Below, piece by piece: positions 18,989 to 27,830 of a stretch of DNA of 64,000 bases; position 1 is the stretch's first letter; every line of letters begins with the position of its first letter. This stretch comes from Gemmatimonadales bacterium (GTDB taxonomy: Bacteria; Gemmatimonadota; Gemmatimonadetes; Gemmatimonadales; GWC2-71-9): contig JAWKQM010000015.1 in NCBI GenBank assembly GCA_041390145.1, positions 6,398 to 70,397 of the forward strand, given 5' to 3'. The notes under the pieces were generated by a model, which saw only the letters and a list, made by a program, of their open reading frames with translations, was not told the DNA's origin and did no database searches. The translations under genes were made by a program, and so were the position numbers.

Positions 18989-19971
18989 CCCAGGCGACCC
19001 CGGCGACCCTCGCCGACATCCAGGCTCCCGTGCGGGCCCGGCTGGAGGAGGTGCGGTCGGAGCTCCGGCGCATCGTCGAGGCCGACTTCGGGCTGATCGC
19101 CGAGGTCAACGCCCACCTCCTGCAGATGCAGGGGAAGATGCTCCGTCCCACGCTGCTGCTCCTGGCCGACGAGGCCACGGGGGAGCCCGACGAGCGCGCG
19201 CCCACGCTGGGCGCCGTGGTCGAGCTGATCCACCTCGCCACCCTCGTGCACGACGACTCGGTGGACCATTCGGTGCGCCGGCGCGGGATGCCGACGATCA
19301 ACGCCCTGTTCAGTCACCAGGTGTCGGTCATCATGGGCGACTACCTCTACTCCCGGGCGGTGATCGAACTGGTGCGCCTCGCCGATCTGGAGCCGCTCCG
19401 CATCCTCGGCCGCGTGACCAACGAGATGACCGTCGGCGAGATGCGGCAGCTCCTTGCCCACGACCGGCTGGCCTTCTCGGAGGAGCAGTACGACCTCCTG
19501 ATCACCGCCAAGACGGCCTCCCTCCTCTCGGGCGCCTGCGAGACGGGCGCCATTCGGGCCCCGGCGGTCCAGCGACAGGCCATGCGGGAGTTCGGGCTCC
19601 GGCTGGGCATGGCCTTCCAGATCGTCGACGACCTCCTCGACTACACCGGGGACGCCTCCGTGACGGGCAAGCCGGTCGGTGCGGACCTGCGGGAGCACAA
19701 GGTGACCCTGCCCCTGATCTACGCCCTGCCCAGGCTGAGCAGCGCGCAACGCCGCGCGGTCTCGGTGCTGATGGAGACCGAGGTCCCCTCGGACGAGCAG
19801 ATCGCCGCCGTGGTCGACGCGGTGACCGAGGCCGGGGGCCTCGACTACGCCCGCGAACGGGCGCACGCCCTGTCGACCGGCGCGGAGGAAGTCCTGGAGG
19901 TTCTCGCCCCGAGTCCGGCGCGCGAAGCGCTCCGGGCGAGCATTCCCTTCGTGCTGGATCGGAGGAGCTGA
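18985..19971 (+). CDS. Polyprenyl diphosphate synthase
   Basis: This trans-prenyltransferase of 328 residues elongates isoprenoid diphosphates for quinone, carotenoid or carrier-lipid synthesis. Both Mg-binding aspartate-rich motifs are intact: DDSVD at residues 90-94 and DDLLD at 215-219. KMLRPTLLLL, GDYLYSRA and ADLREHKVTLPLIYAL are family hallmarks of the octaprenyl/heptaprenyl type. It starts at GTG overlapping the TPR gene and its TGA overlaps the next ATG. Product chain length cannot be read securely. Confidence 0.92.
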   Translation: MTQATPATLADIQAPVRARLEEVRSELRRIVEADFGLIAEVNAHLLQMQGKMLRPTLLLLADEATGEPDERAPTLGAVVELIHLATLVHDDSVDHSVRRRGMPTINALFSHQVSVIMGDYLYSRAVIELVRLADLEPLRILGRVTNEMTVGEMRQLLAHDRLAFSEEQYDLLITAKTASLLSGACETGAIRAPAVQRQAMREFGLRLGMAFQIVDDLLDYTGDASVTGKPVGADLREHKVTLPLIYALPRLSSAQRRAVSVLMETEVPSDEQIAAVVDAVTEAGGLDYARERAHALSTGAEEVLEVLAPSPAREALRASIPFVLDRRS

Positions 19972-20243
19972 TGGCAGGCGGACCACGTCGCCCCGGGTTC
20001 TACCTCGGGGTGCTGACCACGGGATTCCTGGCGGGAGGCTTTCTGACGGCCCTCCTGCGGCAGTTCCTCCCCGAGAGCGCGGCGCGAGACTTTTTCACCA
20101 CGGCGGTCCATCCGACGCTGGGGCCTGTCTCCGTGGACCTGCTGGTGCTAGACTTTACGCTGGGACCGGTCGGGCTGGATGTGACGTTGCTGAGTCTGGT
20201 GGGCGTCCTCGTGGCCTATTTCATCGCGCGGTCCCTCTTCTAA
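19971..20243 (+). CDS. Small membrane protein, DUF4321-like
   Basis: The protein of 90 residues has two hydrophobic segments: near residues 11-30 (YLGVLTTGFLAGGFLTALL) and 68-89 (VTLLSLVGVLVAYFIARSLF). The pattern, ending in a TM with an A.FIARSLF tail and a central segment with VHPTLGPVSVDLLVLDFTLG, recalls the DUF4321 family. Its function is unknown. It starts at an ATG that overlaps the polyprenyl synthase stop and is followed 11 bases later by tatA, so all are one transcript. Confidence 0.7.
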   Translation: MAGGPRRPGFYLGVLTTGFLAGGFLTALLRQFLPESAARDFFTTAVHPTLGPVSVDLLVLDFTLGPVGLDVTLLSLVGVLVAYFIARSLF

Positions 20244-20254
20244 AGGCGGTCCGT

Positions 20255-20512
20255 ATGCTTGGGAATCTCGGCTTTTCTGAATTGATGATCTTGATGGTGG
20301 TCATTTTGCTGGTCTTCGGCGCCAAGCGGTTGCCCGAGATCGGCTCATCCATCGGCAAGGGGATCAGGGAGTTCAAGCGCAGCATCTCCGATGCGGGTGA
20401 TGCGATCAACAGCGCTCCGGATGATCGCACGCAGCTGCCGCGATCGATGGACGCCCCTCCGCCGAGCAACAGCGCCAGCGGTTCGGGCGAGCCGAAGCGG
20501 CTCTCGCAGTAA
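20255..20512 (+). CDS. tatA: Sec-independent translocase protein TatA
   Basis: TatA forms the size-variable pore of the twin-arginine export pathway. The protein of 85 residues has a short TM (residues 7-22, FSELMILMVVILLVFG), the FGAKRLPEIGSSIGKGIREFK hinge and amphipathic helix, and a polar tail. It pairs with the TatC at 10194, about 10 kb away, and would serve the Tat-signal TldD at 53078. No separate tatB is seen in the window. A bidirectional hairpin follows. Confidence 0.95.
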   Translation: MLGNLGFSELMILMVVILLVFGAKRLPEIGSSIGKGIREFKRSISDAGDAINSAPDDRTQLPRSMDAPPPSNSASGSGEPKRLSQ

Positions 20513-20533
20513 CCCCGGTCGTTGCATGGCCAA

Positions 20534-20567
20534 GGGGCCGGATCGGGCATCACGCCGATCCGGCCCC
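20534..20567. terminator. Bidirectional terminator between tatA and ppiD
   Basis: A perfect 13-bp stem: GGGGCCGGATCGG (20534-20546) and CCGATCCGGCCCC (20555-20567), loop GCATCACG. It sits between convergent genes and could stop transcription from both sides. T-runs are short. Confidence 0.75.
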
Positions 20568-20595
20568 TCGTCAATCCCCTCACCCCCAGTGTGGG

Positions 20596-22452
20596 TCAGC
20601 GGCTGGGGGCGCCCCCCAGGGCCGACGACGCGTTCGCTTCGGCCTGTGCCGACGTGGGGAAGAGGCCCTCTCGGCGGTCCACGATCTTGGCCGACGCCTG
20701 CAGCGCGTCGAGGTAGCTCCGGGCCCGGTCCTGCCGGGCGCGTCGAATCGCATCGGTGCGATACTCGTCAAGCCCCTTCCGGAACGCCGCGGTATCCGCC
20801 GGGGTCCGCTCGAGCACCCGCACGACGTAGAGACCATCCTCGGTATCGAGCACGCCGCTCAGCGTTCCGACCGGCAGGGAAAAGACCGCGCCGGTCAGGA
20901 TCGGGTTGGGCACCGGGGACTCCACGCGGCTGAAGGGGCCGAGCTTCCGGTACGGCAGGCCCATGGCCGTCGCCGCCTGCTCCATGGTGCTCCCCTCCTG
21001 GACACGCTTCAGATAGCTCGCCGCCATTTCCTTGCCCAGCTCCGCCTTCTTGTCCTGCATCACGAGGCTCGCCACGGAGGCTTCGATGTCGGCCAGCGGG
21101 GGGACGCCCTCCGGCACGATGCTGTCCAGGCGGAAGAGATAGAATCCGCTCGGGATTTCGATGATCGGGCTCACTTCGCCGATCTTGGCCTGGAAGGCCC
21201 ACGAGCCGGCGTCGGGGATGACCCGGACGCCGAGTTGCACCTGTGTCCCCTTCTGGACCGGCGGCGCGGTGCCGATCGGAAGCTGCAGCGCGCTGGCGGC
21301 GGTGTCGAGCGCCGCGGGGTCGAGGCGGCTGGCCCCGAGTTCCTCGAGCGAATCGGCGCGAGCGTCGAGCTCGTCGCGGTGCGCGCCCACCACCTCGATG
21401 GGAATGAGGATGTGCCGCGCGGTCGCCTTGTTGCCCTTCCGGCTGGTCACCTCGATGAGGTGATAGCCGAAATCGGAGAGCACTGGCATCGAGATGGTGT
21501 TCAGCGGCAGGGAGAAGGCGGCGCTGTCGAACGACGCGACCATGGCACCGCGGGTCCATTCGGGCAGCTCACCGCCGTTGGCGGCGGAGACACTGTCCGC
21601 GGATTCCCGCGCGGCGATCTCCGCAAAGGGGGCGCCGTCGAGAATTTCCTGCCGGGCGGAGACCGCGCGCTGGTAGGCGGCGGCGGTGTCGCTCGCGTTG
21701 GTGCCGCGGGGCACGGCGATGAAGCTCAGGTATGCGGTGGCCGGCCGGGAAAACCGGTCGGGATGCGCCTTGTAATAGGCCGCGATCTCATCGCTGCTGG
21801 CCAGCACGGCGCTGTCGGCGACGGCCCGGCGCGGCAGGATGGCCACCAGCTCGACGGAGGCCATTTCATTCCGGTCGCGGTACATCTGCCAGAGCGCCGG
21901 GTTGGAGAGGTAGATGTCGGCCGTGACGACCCGGAGCAGCTTGCTCTGCAGGATCTGGTCGCGGTATTGCGCCTCGAGCAGCGGGATGTACTGCTGACCG
22001 ACGTCGGACGCGAGCCAGCGCTGGTACTTCGACCGGTCGAACTGGCCGTCGGTCTGGAATTCCGGCCGCGTCTGCAGCTGCGAGGGCGGGAAGCTCTCGA
22101 TGGCGTTCGCGATTTCCTCGGGCGTGGCAACCAGGCCCCGGCGCTTGTATTCGCGCTGGAGGACCGTCGCCTCGACGATCTGCTGCCAGACCTGGTTCCG
22201 GATCTGGACCATGTCGTCGAGCGTCAGCGGCTTGGTGGAGGCCTGCTGCTGCTGCTCGATGGTCTGCTGGACCAATGAGGTGTAGTACCTCGCCTCGATG
22301 GTCTGGCCGTCCACCTTGCCGGCGCTGGTCTGGGACAGGAGCCCCGTCCCCCCGGAGAGCCCGCTGAGATCGAACACCAGCCAGAGGAAGAACGAGGCGG
22401 TGACGATGTAGATGAGGGGCTTGGCACTGTTGCGAAATACTTGCATCGACAT
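20596..22452 (-). CDS. ppiD: Periplasmic peptidyl-prolyl isomerase PpiD/SurA-like foldase
   Basis: This membrane-anchored foldase of 618 residues helps outer-membrane and exported proteins to fold. It begins MSMQVFRNSAKPLIYIVTASFFLWLVFDLSG, a PpiD-type short cytoplasmic tip plus a TM at about residues 13-31. A SurA_N-like helical domain follows (GKVDGQTIEARYYTSLVQQTIEQQQQ..EVEA). The parvulin domain (ATARHILIPIEVVGAHRDELDARADSLEE) is near residues 345-375. Before it is a partial parvulin-like stretch (ARQEILDGAPFAEIAARESAD..GGELPEWTRG). The ATG at 22452 fits PpiD; the longer 22524 start adds a proline-rich segment with no function. Confidence 0.88.
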   Translation of the reverse strand: MSMQVFRNSAKPLIYIVTASFFLWLVFDLSGLSGGTGLLSQTSAGKVDGQTIEARYYTSLVQQTIEQQQQASTKPLTLDDMVQIRNQVWQQIVEATVLQREYKRRGLVATPEEIANAIESFPPSQLQTRPEFQTDGQFDRSKYQRWLASDVGQQYIPLLEAQYRDQILQSKLLRVVTADIYLSNPALWQMYRDRNEMASVELVAILPRRAVADSAVLASSDEIAAYYKAHPDRFSRPATAYLSFIAVPRGTNASDTAAAYQRAVSARQEILDGAPFAEIAARESADSVSAANGGELPEWTRGAMVASFDSAAFSLPLNTISMPVLSDFGYHLIEVTSRKGNKATARHILIPIEVVGAHRDELDARADSLEELGASRLDPAALDTAASALQLPIGTAPPVQKGTQVQLGVRVIPDAGSWAFQAKIGEVSPIIEIPSGFYLFRLDSIVPEGVPPLADIEASVASLVMQDKKAELGKEMAASYLKRVQEGSTMEQAATAMGLPYRKLGPFSRVESPVPNPILTGAVFSLPVGTLSGVLDTEDGLYVVRVLERTPADTAAFRKGLDEYRTDAIRRARQDRARSYLDALQASAKIVDRREGLFPTSAQAEANASSALGGAPSR

Positions 22453-22495
22453 GGGTTGGGATCCCGGCTCCGGACACGGTGGAAAAAGAGGGATA

Positions 22496-22524
22496 AGTCT
22501 AAGTGGGGCAACGGACATTCTCAA
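22496..22524 (-). promoter_or_regulatory. Promoter for ppiD (minus strand)
   Basis: Read on the minus strand: TTGAGA (22524-22519), exactly 17 bases, then TAGACT (22501-22496). The leader to the ATG at 22452 is about 37 bases. Confidence 0.6.
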
Positions 22525-22545
22525 GCCAAGCGGGCCCGAGGACGG

Positions 22546-22574
22546 TTGACAGCGCCCCGCTTTGACCTTACTCT
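22546..22574 (+). promoter_or_regulatory. Strong sigma-70-type promoter for the second TPR gene
   Basis: TTGACA at 22546-22551 is a perfect -35. It is followed by 17 bases and TACTCT at 22569-22574, about 40 bases before the ATG at 22616. It is back to back with the ppiD promoter. Confidence 0.7.
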
Positions 22575-22615
22575 GAAGTCAATCCCCGCAACAACTTACG
22601 CGTCCAGGGACCGGA

Positions 22616-24571
22616 ATGGCCTACTCTCGCGAGATGGAAAAACTCGAGCGTCAGTTCGCGGAGAACCCGCGGCGCTTTGCCGCCCCCTTCGCGGATGCCC
22701 TCCGGAAGAGCGACGACGTTGAGCGCGCGCTCGAAGTCATCCGGGTCGGCCTCGAGCTCAATCCCGACTACATCCCCGGCAGCGTCATCCTCGGGCGGTG
22801 TCACCTCGACCTCGGCGATGACAACAGCGCCGAGGCGGCCTTCTCACGCGTGCTCGATCTCGACAACGAGAACGTCATCGCGTTGAAGTCCCTGGCCGAC
22901 ATCATGGAGCGGCAGGGGCGGAACGACGAGGCCGTCAGCTTCCTGGCGTACTTGCTCGACGTGGACCGCAGCAACGACGAGGCACGGGAACAGCTCGCCC
23001 GCATCCAGGCTCTTCCCGCTGCCGCGGCCCAGGTGGCTCCGCCGGCTGAGGTGGCCGAGCCGAATTCCGCCGAGAGTGCGGAGCCGAGCCCGGAGTTTGG
23101 CGCCCCTCCCGGCGATGCCGCAGACATCCCGACGCCCGTGGACGAGTTCCTCGAGCCGACTGCGCTTTGGGAGCCGCCCGTGGAGGTGGCCGAGGCTTCG
23201 ATTTCCTCCTGGGTGGAGCCCACGTCGGCGGAGACGATCGAACCGCCCATGCTGGGGGAGTCCCTGCTCGACGAGCCGCCGTCGGTCGCGGAGGTCTCGC
23301 CGGTGGAAGGACTCGAGTCGGCGGAGCTGGAATCGAGTGCGGACGCGGCGCCCTTCGACGACTTCGTGCTGGAACGCGAGGAAGAAATCGTCCTGACGAG
23401 CATGTCTGGTGCCGAGTACCAGGTGGCCAATGATTCCGAGGCGCTGCTGGAGCACACACTCTCGGCGCCGATCGAGGAACCGCAGGACGCAGCCGAGCCC
23501 GAGTCCGAGCTGCCGACCCCGGAGCCGGAAGTCGAGGCCGAGCCCGAGCCCGAGCCCGAGCCGATGTTTGCCAGTGCCGAGTCGGTCGTCGCCGAGCCCG
23601 AGCTGGTGATTGCCGATGCCGAGCCCACGTTCGGCGAGCCGGAACCCGAAGTCGAGGCCTCCGTCGAGGTGGCAACGGAAGCGGTGGTGACGACCGCTGA
23701 GGAGAGCGTCGAGCAAGTCGTGGCGGCGGACGACAGCGATGACGTCGCCCCGGCGAGTGCGCTCGAGGAGGAGTCGCCGCTCGAATGGGCCATGCATGTC
23801 GGTGAGGAGCGGGAGTTCCACCCGGCTGAACCGACGCATAGCGGCACGCACGCGCCCGACAGCTTCGACGACGCCATGGCGGGCATCGCGCCGGTGGACG
23901 AGGACCTGGTGGACGACGAGCCCGACGCCGACGTGGAGGAGAATGCCGACGGTGAGGCGCCCGTCCTGATGGTGACGGAGAGCATGGCCGAGTTGTACGC
24001 CGGCCAGGGGCACCCGGGCGAGGCGCTCGGCGTGTATCGCATTCTCTACGACCGGAATCCCGACAACGAACGGCTGCGCGTCCGAATCCAGGAGCTCGAG
24101 TCCGTGATGGCCGCCAAGGTGCTCGAGGATGCCGCGCCGTCCTACGCGGCGTCGGTCACCGGCGGACAGGCGGTGGCTTCGTTCCTCGGCGCCATGCTCG
24201 GCGCCCGCCCGGCGGCGGTGGATCTCCCCGAGCCCCCGGCGGCGCCTGACCTCCCCGCGGGCGATCCTGACGAGACAGATGATGGTGAGGAGGCGGTCGC
24301 GTCCGGCGCGCCCACGCGACCGGCGATTGACCGCTTGTCGCTCGGCGCCATCTTCGGGGAGGATCCCTCGCCCGTGCCGCCCGCGGAGAACAGCCCGGCC
24401 GGCGACAGGGCGGAAGGTTCCGCCGGCTTCTCCTTCGATGAGTTCTTCGGTGGTGGCGATGCGGTGCCGACCGGCCGCACCTCGTCAGGCTCGGTCCGCG
24501 CCACGCGAGCATCCGACGACGAGGACGACCTCGACCAATTCCATTCCTGGCTGCAGAGCCTGAAGCGCTGA
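22616..24571 (+). CDS. Large TPR protein with long Glu/Pro-rich linker
   Basis: The protein of 651 residues has no signal peptide. It has an N-terminal TPR region (residues about 1-130: AYSREMEKLERQFAENPRRFAAPFADALRKSDDVERALEVIRVGLELNPDYI, RVLDLDNENVIALKSLADIMERQGRNDEAVSFLAYLL). About 300 very acidic, Pro-rich residues follow, including a GAGCCC hexamer repeat near 23536-23560. A further TPR-like segment (TESMAELYAGQGHPGEALGVYRILYDRNPDNERLRVRIQELE) comes next, then a tail ending DDEDDLDQFHSWLQSLKR. It is probably a scaffold. Its TGA overlaps the aroQ ATG. Confidence 0.82.
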   Translation: MAYSREMEKLERQFAENPRRFAAPFADALRKSDDVERALEVIRVGLELNPDYIPGSVILGRCHLDLGDDNSAEAAFSRVLDLDNENVIALKSLADIMERQGRNDEAVSFLAYLLDVDRSNDEAREQLARIQALPAAAAQVAPPAEVAEPNSAESAEPSPEFGAPPGDAADIPTPVDEFLEPTALWEPPVEVAEASISSWVEPTSAETIEPPMLGESLLDEPPSVAEVSPVEGLESAELESSADAAPFDDFVLEREEEIVLTSMSGAEYQVANDSEALLEHTLSAPIEEPQDAAEPESELPTPEPEVEAEPEPEPEPMFASAESVVAEPELVIADAEPTFGEPEPEVEASVEVATEAVVTTAEESVEQVVAADDSDDVAPASALEEESPLEWAMHVGEEREFHPAEPTHSGTHAPDSFDDAMAGIAPVDEDLVDDEPDADVEENADGEAPVLMVTESMAELYAGQGHPGEALGVYRILYDRNPDNERLRVRIQELESVMAAKVLEDAAPSYAASVTGGQAVASFLGAMLGARPAAVDLPEPPAAPDLPAGDPDETDDGEEAVASGAPTRPAIDRLSLGAIFGEDPSPVPPAENSPAGDRAEGSAGFSFDEFFGGGDAVPTGRTSSGSVRATRASDDEDDLDQFHSWLQSLKR

Positions 24572-25008
24572 TGCGGGTCGCCGTCCTCAACGGCCCCAAC
24601 CTCAATCTCCTGGGTGTGCGCGAGCCCGAGCGCTACGGGCGGCACACCCTGGGGGACATCGAAGCAATGGTGCAGGAGGAGGGAGCCCGCCTCGCGGTCG
24701 AGCTGGAGTGGTTCCAGACCAATCATGAGGGAGCCCTCGTCGACGCGGTGCAGGCGCTGCGGGGCCGGGTGGACGGAGCGGTCGTGAATCCCGCCGCCTT
24801 CGGACATACCAGTCTCGCGTTGCGCGATGCCTTTCTCGCAGTGCAGGTTCCCTTCGTCGAAGTGCATCTCACGAACATTTTCGGGCGCGAGCCGGAGCGT
24901 CGGCACACCGTCCTGGCCGACCTCGCGGTGGCCGTGATTGCGGGTCTCGGGGCCCAGGGGTATCCCGTGGCCCTGCGAGCGCTGGTGGATCACCTGCGTG
25001 CCGGCTGA
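24571..25008 (+). CDS. aroQ: 3-dehydroquinate dehydratase, type II
   Basis: AroQ makes 3-dehydroshikimate in the shikimate pathway. The protein of 145 residues has the family length. LNGPNLNLLGVREPERYG carries the catalytic Tyr22, QTNHEGALVD the substrate loop, NPAAFGHTS the binding Asn and EVHLTNIFGREPERR the catalytic His and closing Arg. The ATG overlaps the TPR gene stop. The gene overlaps the following peptidase by 11 bases. Confidence 0.96.
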   Translation: MRVAVLNGPNLNLLGVREPERYGRHTLGDIEAMVQEEGARLAVELEWFQTNHEGALVDAVQALRGRVDGAVVNPAAFGHTSLALRDAFLAVQVPFVEVHLTNIFGREPERRHTVLADLAVAVIAGLGAQGYPVALRALVDHLRAG

Positions 25009-26083
25009 CCGGCGCGCGGAGCGCCAGGCGGGCCTGCGGGCATTGCTGGCCACAGAGGGTGTTGATGCGTTGCTGGTGACGCACCTCCCCAACGTTCGGT
25101 ATCTCACAGGGTTTACGGGCTCCGCCGGCCTGCTGCTGGTCCGGCACGACGATGCGGTGCTCTTCACCGATTTCCGGTACGCGACGCAGGCGCCGGTCGA
25201 GGTGGGCGATGCGGCCGCCGTCGAGATCGACTCCGCCAGCGTCTGGGACCGGCTCCAGGCGGCCTGTGGCGAGCGCCCCGAGGAGACGGTCGGGTTCGAG
25301 GCGCACGCCCTCACGGTTCGGGATGCGGGGCGGCTGAAGAAGTGCGCGCCGCGGACGGCACCGGTGGGAGAGCTGGTCGAGCGGCTGCGCACGGTGAAGG
25401 CGCCCGAGGAGGTGGCGGCGATTGAGGCGGCGGCGGCGCTGGCGTCGGCCGCGCTTGCCGAGGTCCTGCCGACGATCCGCCCAGGGCAGTCGGAACTGCT
25501 CGTGGCGAGCCGGCTCGAGGCGGCACTCCGACGGCGCGGGAGCGAGTGGCACCCGTTCCAGACGATCGTGGCGTCCGGTCCGCGCTCCGCGCTGCCGCAC
25601 GCCCATACCACCGAGCGGGTCATTGAGCCCGGGGAGTTCCTGCTCATCGACTTTGGCGCGCAGGTGGACGGCTATTGCGCCGACCTGAGCCGGACGGTGA
25701 TCGTGGGGGGGCGGGCCGACGAGAGGCAGCGGACCGTCTACGAGGCGGTGCGGGCGGCGCAGTGGCGGGCCCGGGAGGAAATCAGGGCCGGGATGACGGG
25801 GCGCGAGGCCGATGCGCTCGCGAGGGACTTGCTGGCGGCCCGGGGCCTCGCGGAGGCCTTCGGACATTCCCTGGGGCATGGCCTCGGCCTGGAGGTGCAC
25901 GAGGCGCCGCGGTTGAGCACCACCTCGGCGTCGGTTCTTCCCGTGGGTGCGGTGGTCACGATTGAGCCGGGGATCTATCTTCCCGGGTGGGGTGGAGTGC
26001 GGTTGGAAGACGATATCGTCCTGACGGCGGCCGGACCGCGCGCGCTGTCAGACGGACTGACCGACCTGGTCGAGCTAGTCTAA
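24998..26083 (+). CDS. pepP: Xaa-Pro aminopeptidase (M24 metallopeptidase)
   Basis: This enzyme of 361 residues removes N-terminal residues before proline. The N-terminal creatinase-like domain (VDALLVTHLPNVRYLTGFTGSAGLLLV) leads to the pita-bread domain. There the metal ligands are visible: two Asp in DFGAQVDGYCADLSRT, His in GHSLGHGLGLEVHE, Glu in TIEPGIYLPGWGGVRLE and the last Glu in RLEDD. I chose the GTG at 24998, which overlaps the end of aroQ; an earlier start would run deep into aroQ. aroQ-pepQ-accB order is a known arrangement in many bacteria. Confidence 0.93.
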   Translation: MPADRRAERQAGLRALLATEGVDALLVTHLPNVRYLTGFTGSAGLLLVRHDDAVLFTDFRYATQAPVEVGDAAAVEIDSASVWDRLQAACGERPEETVGFEAHALTVRDAGRLKKCAPRTAPVGELVERLRTVKAPEEVAAIEAAAALASAALAEVLPTIRPGQSELLVASRLEAALRRRGSEWHPFQTIVASGPRSALPHAHTTERVIEPGEFLLIDFGAQVDGYCADLSRTVIVGGRADERQRTVYEAVRAAQWRAREEIRAGMTGREADALARDLLAARGLAEAFGHSLGHGLGLEVHEAPRLSTTSASVLPVGAVVTIEPGIYLPGWGGVRLEDDIVLTAAGPRALSDGLTDLVELV

Positions 26084-26119
26084 CCGCGGGCTGGGGCCCG
26101 CGCCGGAGGAGGAGCGCTC

Positions 26120-26665
26120 GTGAACGCCGACGAAATGAAGCAGCTGGCTCAGCTGCTCCAGAAGATGCCGGGGATCAAGTCCATCGAGCTGAAGGACGTC
26201 AAGAAGCTGGCCCAGCTGCTCCGGGACTCCCCAGAGCTGGGCTCGATTGAGGTCACCGGCTTCTTTGGCACCGGTGTCGTCATCACCCGTACCAACCAGG
26301 GCGTCGCGCCGGCCTATCCGCAGATGCCCACGATGCCCCCCCCGCCGATGATGGCCCCGGCCCCCGCGGCCGCGGCGCCCGCGGCAGCGGCCGGCGCACC
26401 ACCCGCCGCGCCGCCAAGCACGTTGAAGGATATCAAGTCGCCGATGGTCGGCACCTTCTACAAGGCGCCGGAGCCGGGAGCCGATGCCTACGTGAAGGTC
26501 GGCAGCCGCGTCACGGCGGGGCAGACCGTTTGCATCATCGAGGCGATGAAGATCATGAACGAGATCGAGGCCGAGGTCACCGGGGTCATTCGCGAGATTC
26601 TCGTGGAGGACACCCAGCCCGTCGAGTTCGGGCAGGCGCTTTTCCGAGTCGATCCCAATGGCTGA
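26120..26665 (+). CDS. accB: Acetyl-CoA carboxylase biotin carboxyl carrier protein
   Basis: AccB carries biotin for the carboxylation of acetyl-CoA, the first step of fatty-acid synthesis. The protein of 181 residues starts at GTG with a GGAGGAG Shine-Dalgarno. N-terminal helices (MKQLAQLLQKMPGIKSIELKDVKKLAQLL) and a Pro/Ala-rich flexible linker lead to the biotinyl domain at about 104-180, where Lys144 in CIIEAMKIMNE is the biotinylation site. Its end overlaps pilT by eight bases. Confidence 0.96.
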   Translation: MNADEMKQLAQLLQKMPGIKSIELKDVKKLAQLLRDSPELGSIEVTGFFGTGVVITRTNQGVAPAYPQMPTMPPPPMMAPAPAAAAPAAAAGAPPAAPPSTLKDIKSPMVGTFYKAPEPGADAYVKVGSRVTAGQTVCIIEAMKIMNEIEAEVTGVIREILVEDTQPVEFGQALFRVDPNG

Positions 26666-27830
26666 CGCCCCGGCTCCGGCCGCCGTACCGTTCAATTTCA
26701 AGCAGGCCATCGCCGAAATGGTCCGTCGGAACGGCTCGGACCTGCTCCTCAAGGTGGGGCGCCCCCCGACCGTGCGCGTCAACGGTGAGCTGACCGGCCT
26801 CGACTTTCCGCCCCTGCGCCCGGAGGACCTCAAGGCGCTTGCGGAACAGATCATGACGCCGCGCCAGGTCAAGGAGTTTGCCGAGAAGAAGGAGGCAGAC
26901 TTTGCCATCGGCGTGCCGGGGGTCGGCCGGTTCCGGACCAACATCTACCAGCAGCGGGGCACGCTCGCCTTCGCATTCCGCGCCATCCCCTACGAGGTCA
27001 AGACGATCCGGGAGCTGAAGCTCCCCCCCGTCCTCGAGGAAGTCTCCGCGCGGCCGCGCGGGCTGGTGCTGGTCACCGGTATCACCGGGTCGGGGAAGTC
27101 CACCGCGCTCGCGGCGATGATCAATCACGTGAACCAGAACCGCCGGGTGAACGTGATCACCATCGAGGACCCGATCGAGTTCCTGCACCGGGACCAGATG
27201 GCCAACATTTCGCAGCGCGAAGTGGGCAGCGACACGCTCACGTTTGCCGCGGCGCTCCGCCATGTCCTGCGGCAGGACCCGGACGTGATCCTGATCGGCG
27301 AAATTCGCGACGCGGACACCCTGGATACCGCACTCAAGGCCGCCGACACCGGTCACCTCGTCTTTTCCACGCTCCATACGACCGACGCGACCCAGACGAT
27401 CAACCGCGTCATCTCGTTCTATCCCCCGCACCAGCACCAGGAAATCCGCTCGCTCCTGTCCACCGCCCTCCAGGCGGTCATCTGCCTGCGGCTGGTGCCC
27501 AAGAAGGACGGCAGCGGCCGGGTGCCGGCGGCGGAAGTGCTCATCAACACCGCCGCGGTGGCCGACAACATCCGCGACATCGAGAAGGCGCTCAACATCC
27601 CCGACCTGATCGCCGAGGGCACCATCTCCTACGGGATGCAGTCGTTCGACCAGTCGCTGATGAAGTGGTATCGCGAAGGGGTGATCTCCTACGAGAGCGC
27701 GCTCTTCTACAGCAGCAACCCGAGCGAGTTTGCGCTCCGGGTGTCCGGCGTCAGCTCGGCGTCGGACCAGACCTTCGGTGACGGCGAGAAGGGCGGGGCC
27801 GGGGGCATCACGCAGGGCTTCGTCCCGTGA
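26658..27830 (+). CDS. pilT: Type IV pilus retraction ATPase PilT/PilU
   Basis: This hexameric motor of 390 residues drives pilus retraction in twitching motility. The N-terminal PAS-like domain (GSDLLLKVGRPPTVRVNGEL) is followed by Walker A GITGSGKST (residues 141-149), the Asp box ITIEDPIEF, Walker B VILIGEIRDADT and the His box HLVFSTLHTTDA. The C-terminal AIRNLIRE-type motif seen in many PilT is replaced by VADNIRDIEKAL, closer to PilU. It is inserted between accB and accC with overlaps at both sides. No other pilus gene is in the window. Confidence 0.92.
   Translation: MADAPAPAAVPFNFKQAIAEMVRRNGSDLLLKVGRPPTVRVNGELTGLDFPPLRPEDLKALAEQIMTPRQVKEFAEKKEADFAIGVPGVGRFRTNIYQQRGTLAFAFRAIPYEVKTIRELKLPPVLEEVSARPRGLVLVTGITGSGKSTALAAMINHVNQNRRVNVITIEDPIEFLHRDQMANISQREVGSDTLTFAAALRHVLRQDPDVILIGEIRDADTLDTALKAADTGHLVFSTLHTTDATQTINRVISFYPPHQHQEIRSLLSTALQAVICLRLVPKKDGSGRVPAAEVLINTAAVADNIRDIEKALNIPDLIAEGTISYGMQSFDQSLMKWYREGVISYESALFYSSNPSEFALRVSGVSSASDQTFGDGEKGGAGGITQGFVP

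Noticed and set aside
23536..23570. GAGCCC hexamer repeats as a regulatory or CRISPR-like array
   Set aside because: They encode the Glu/Pro linker of the TPR protein in frame and have no spacers. No CRISPR array was seen anywhere in the window.
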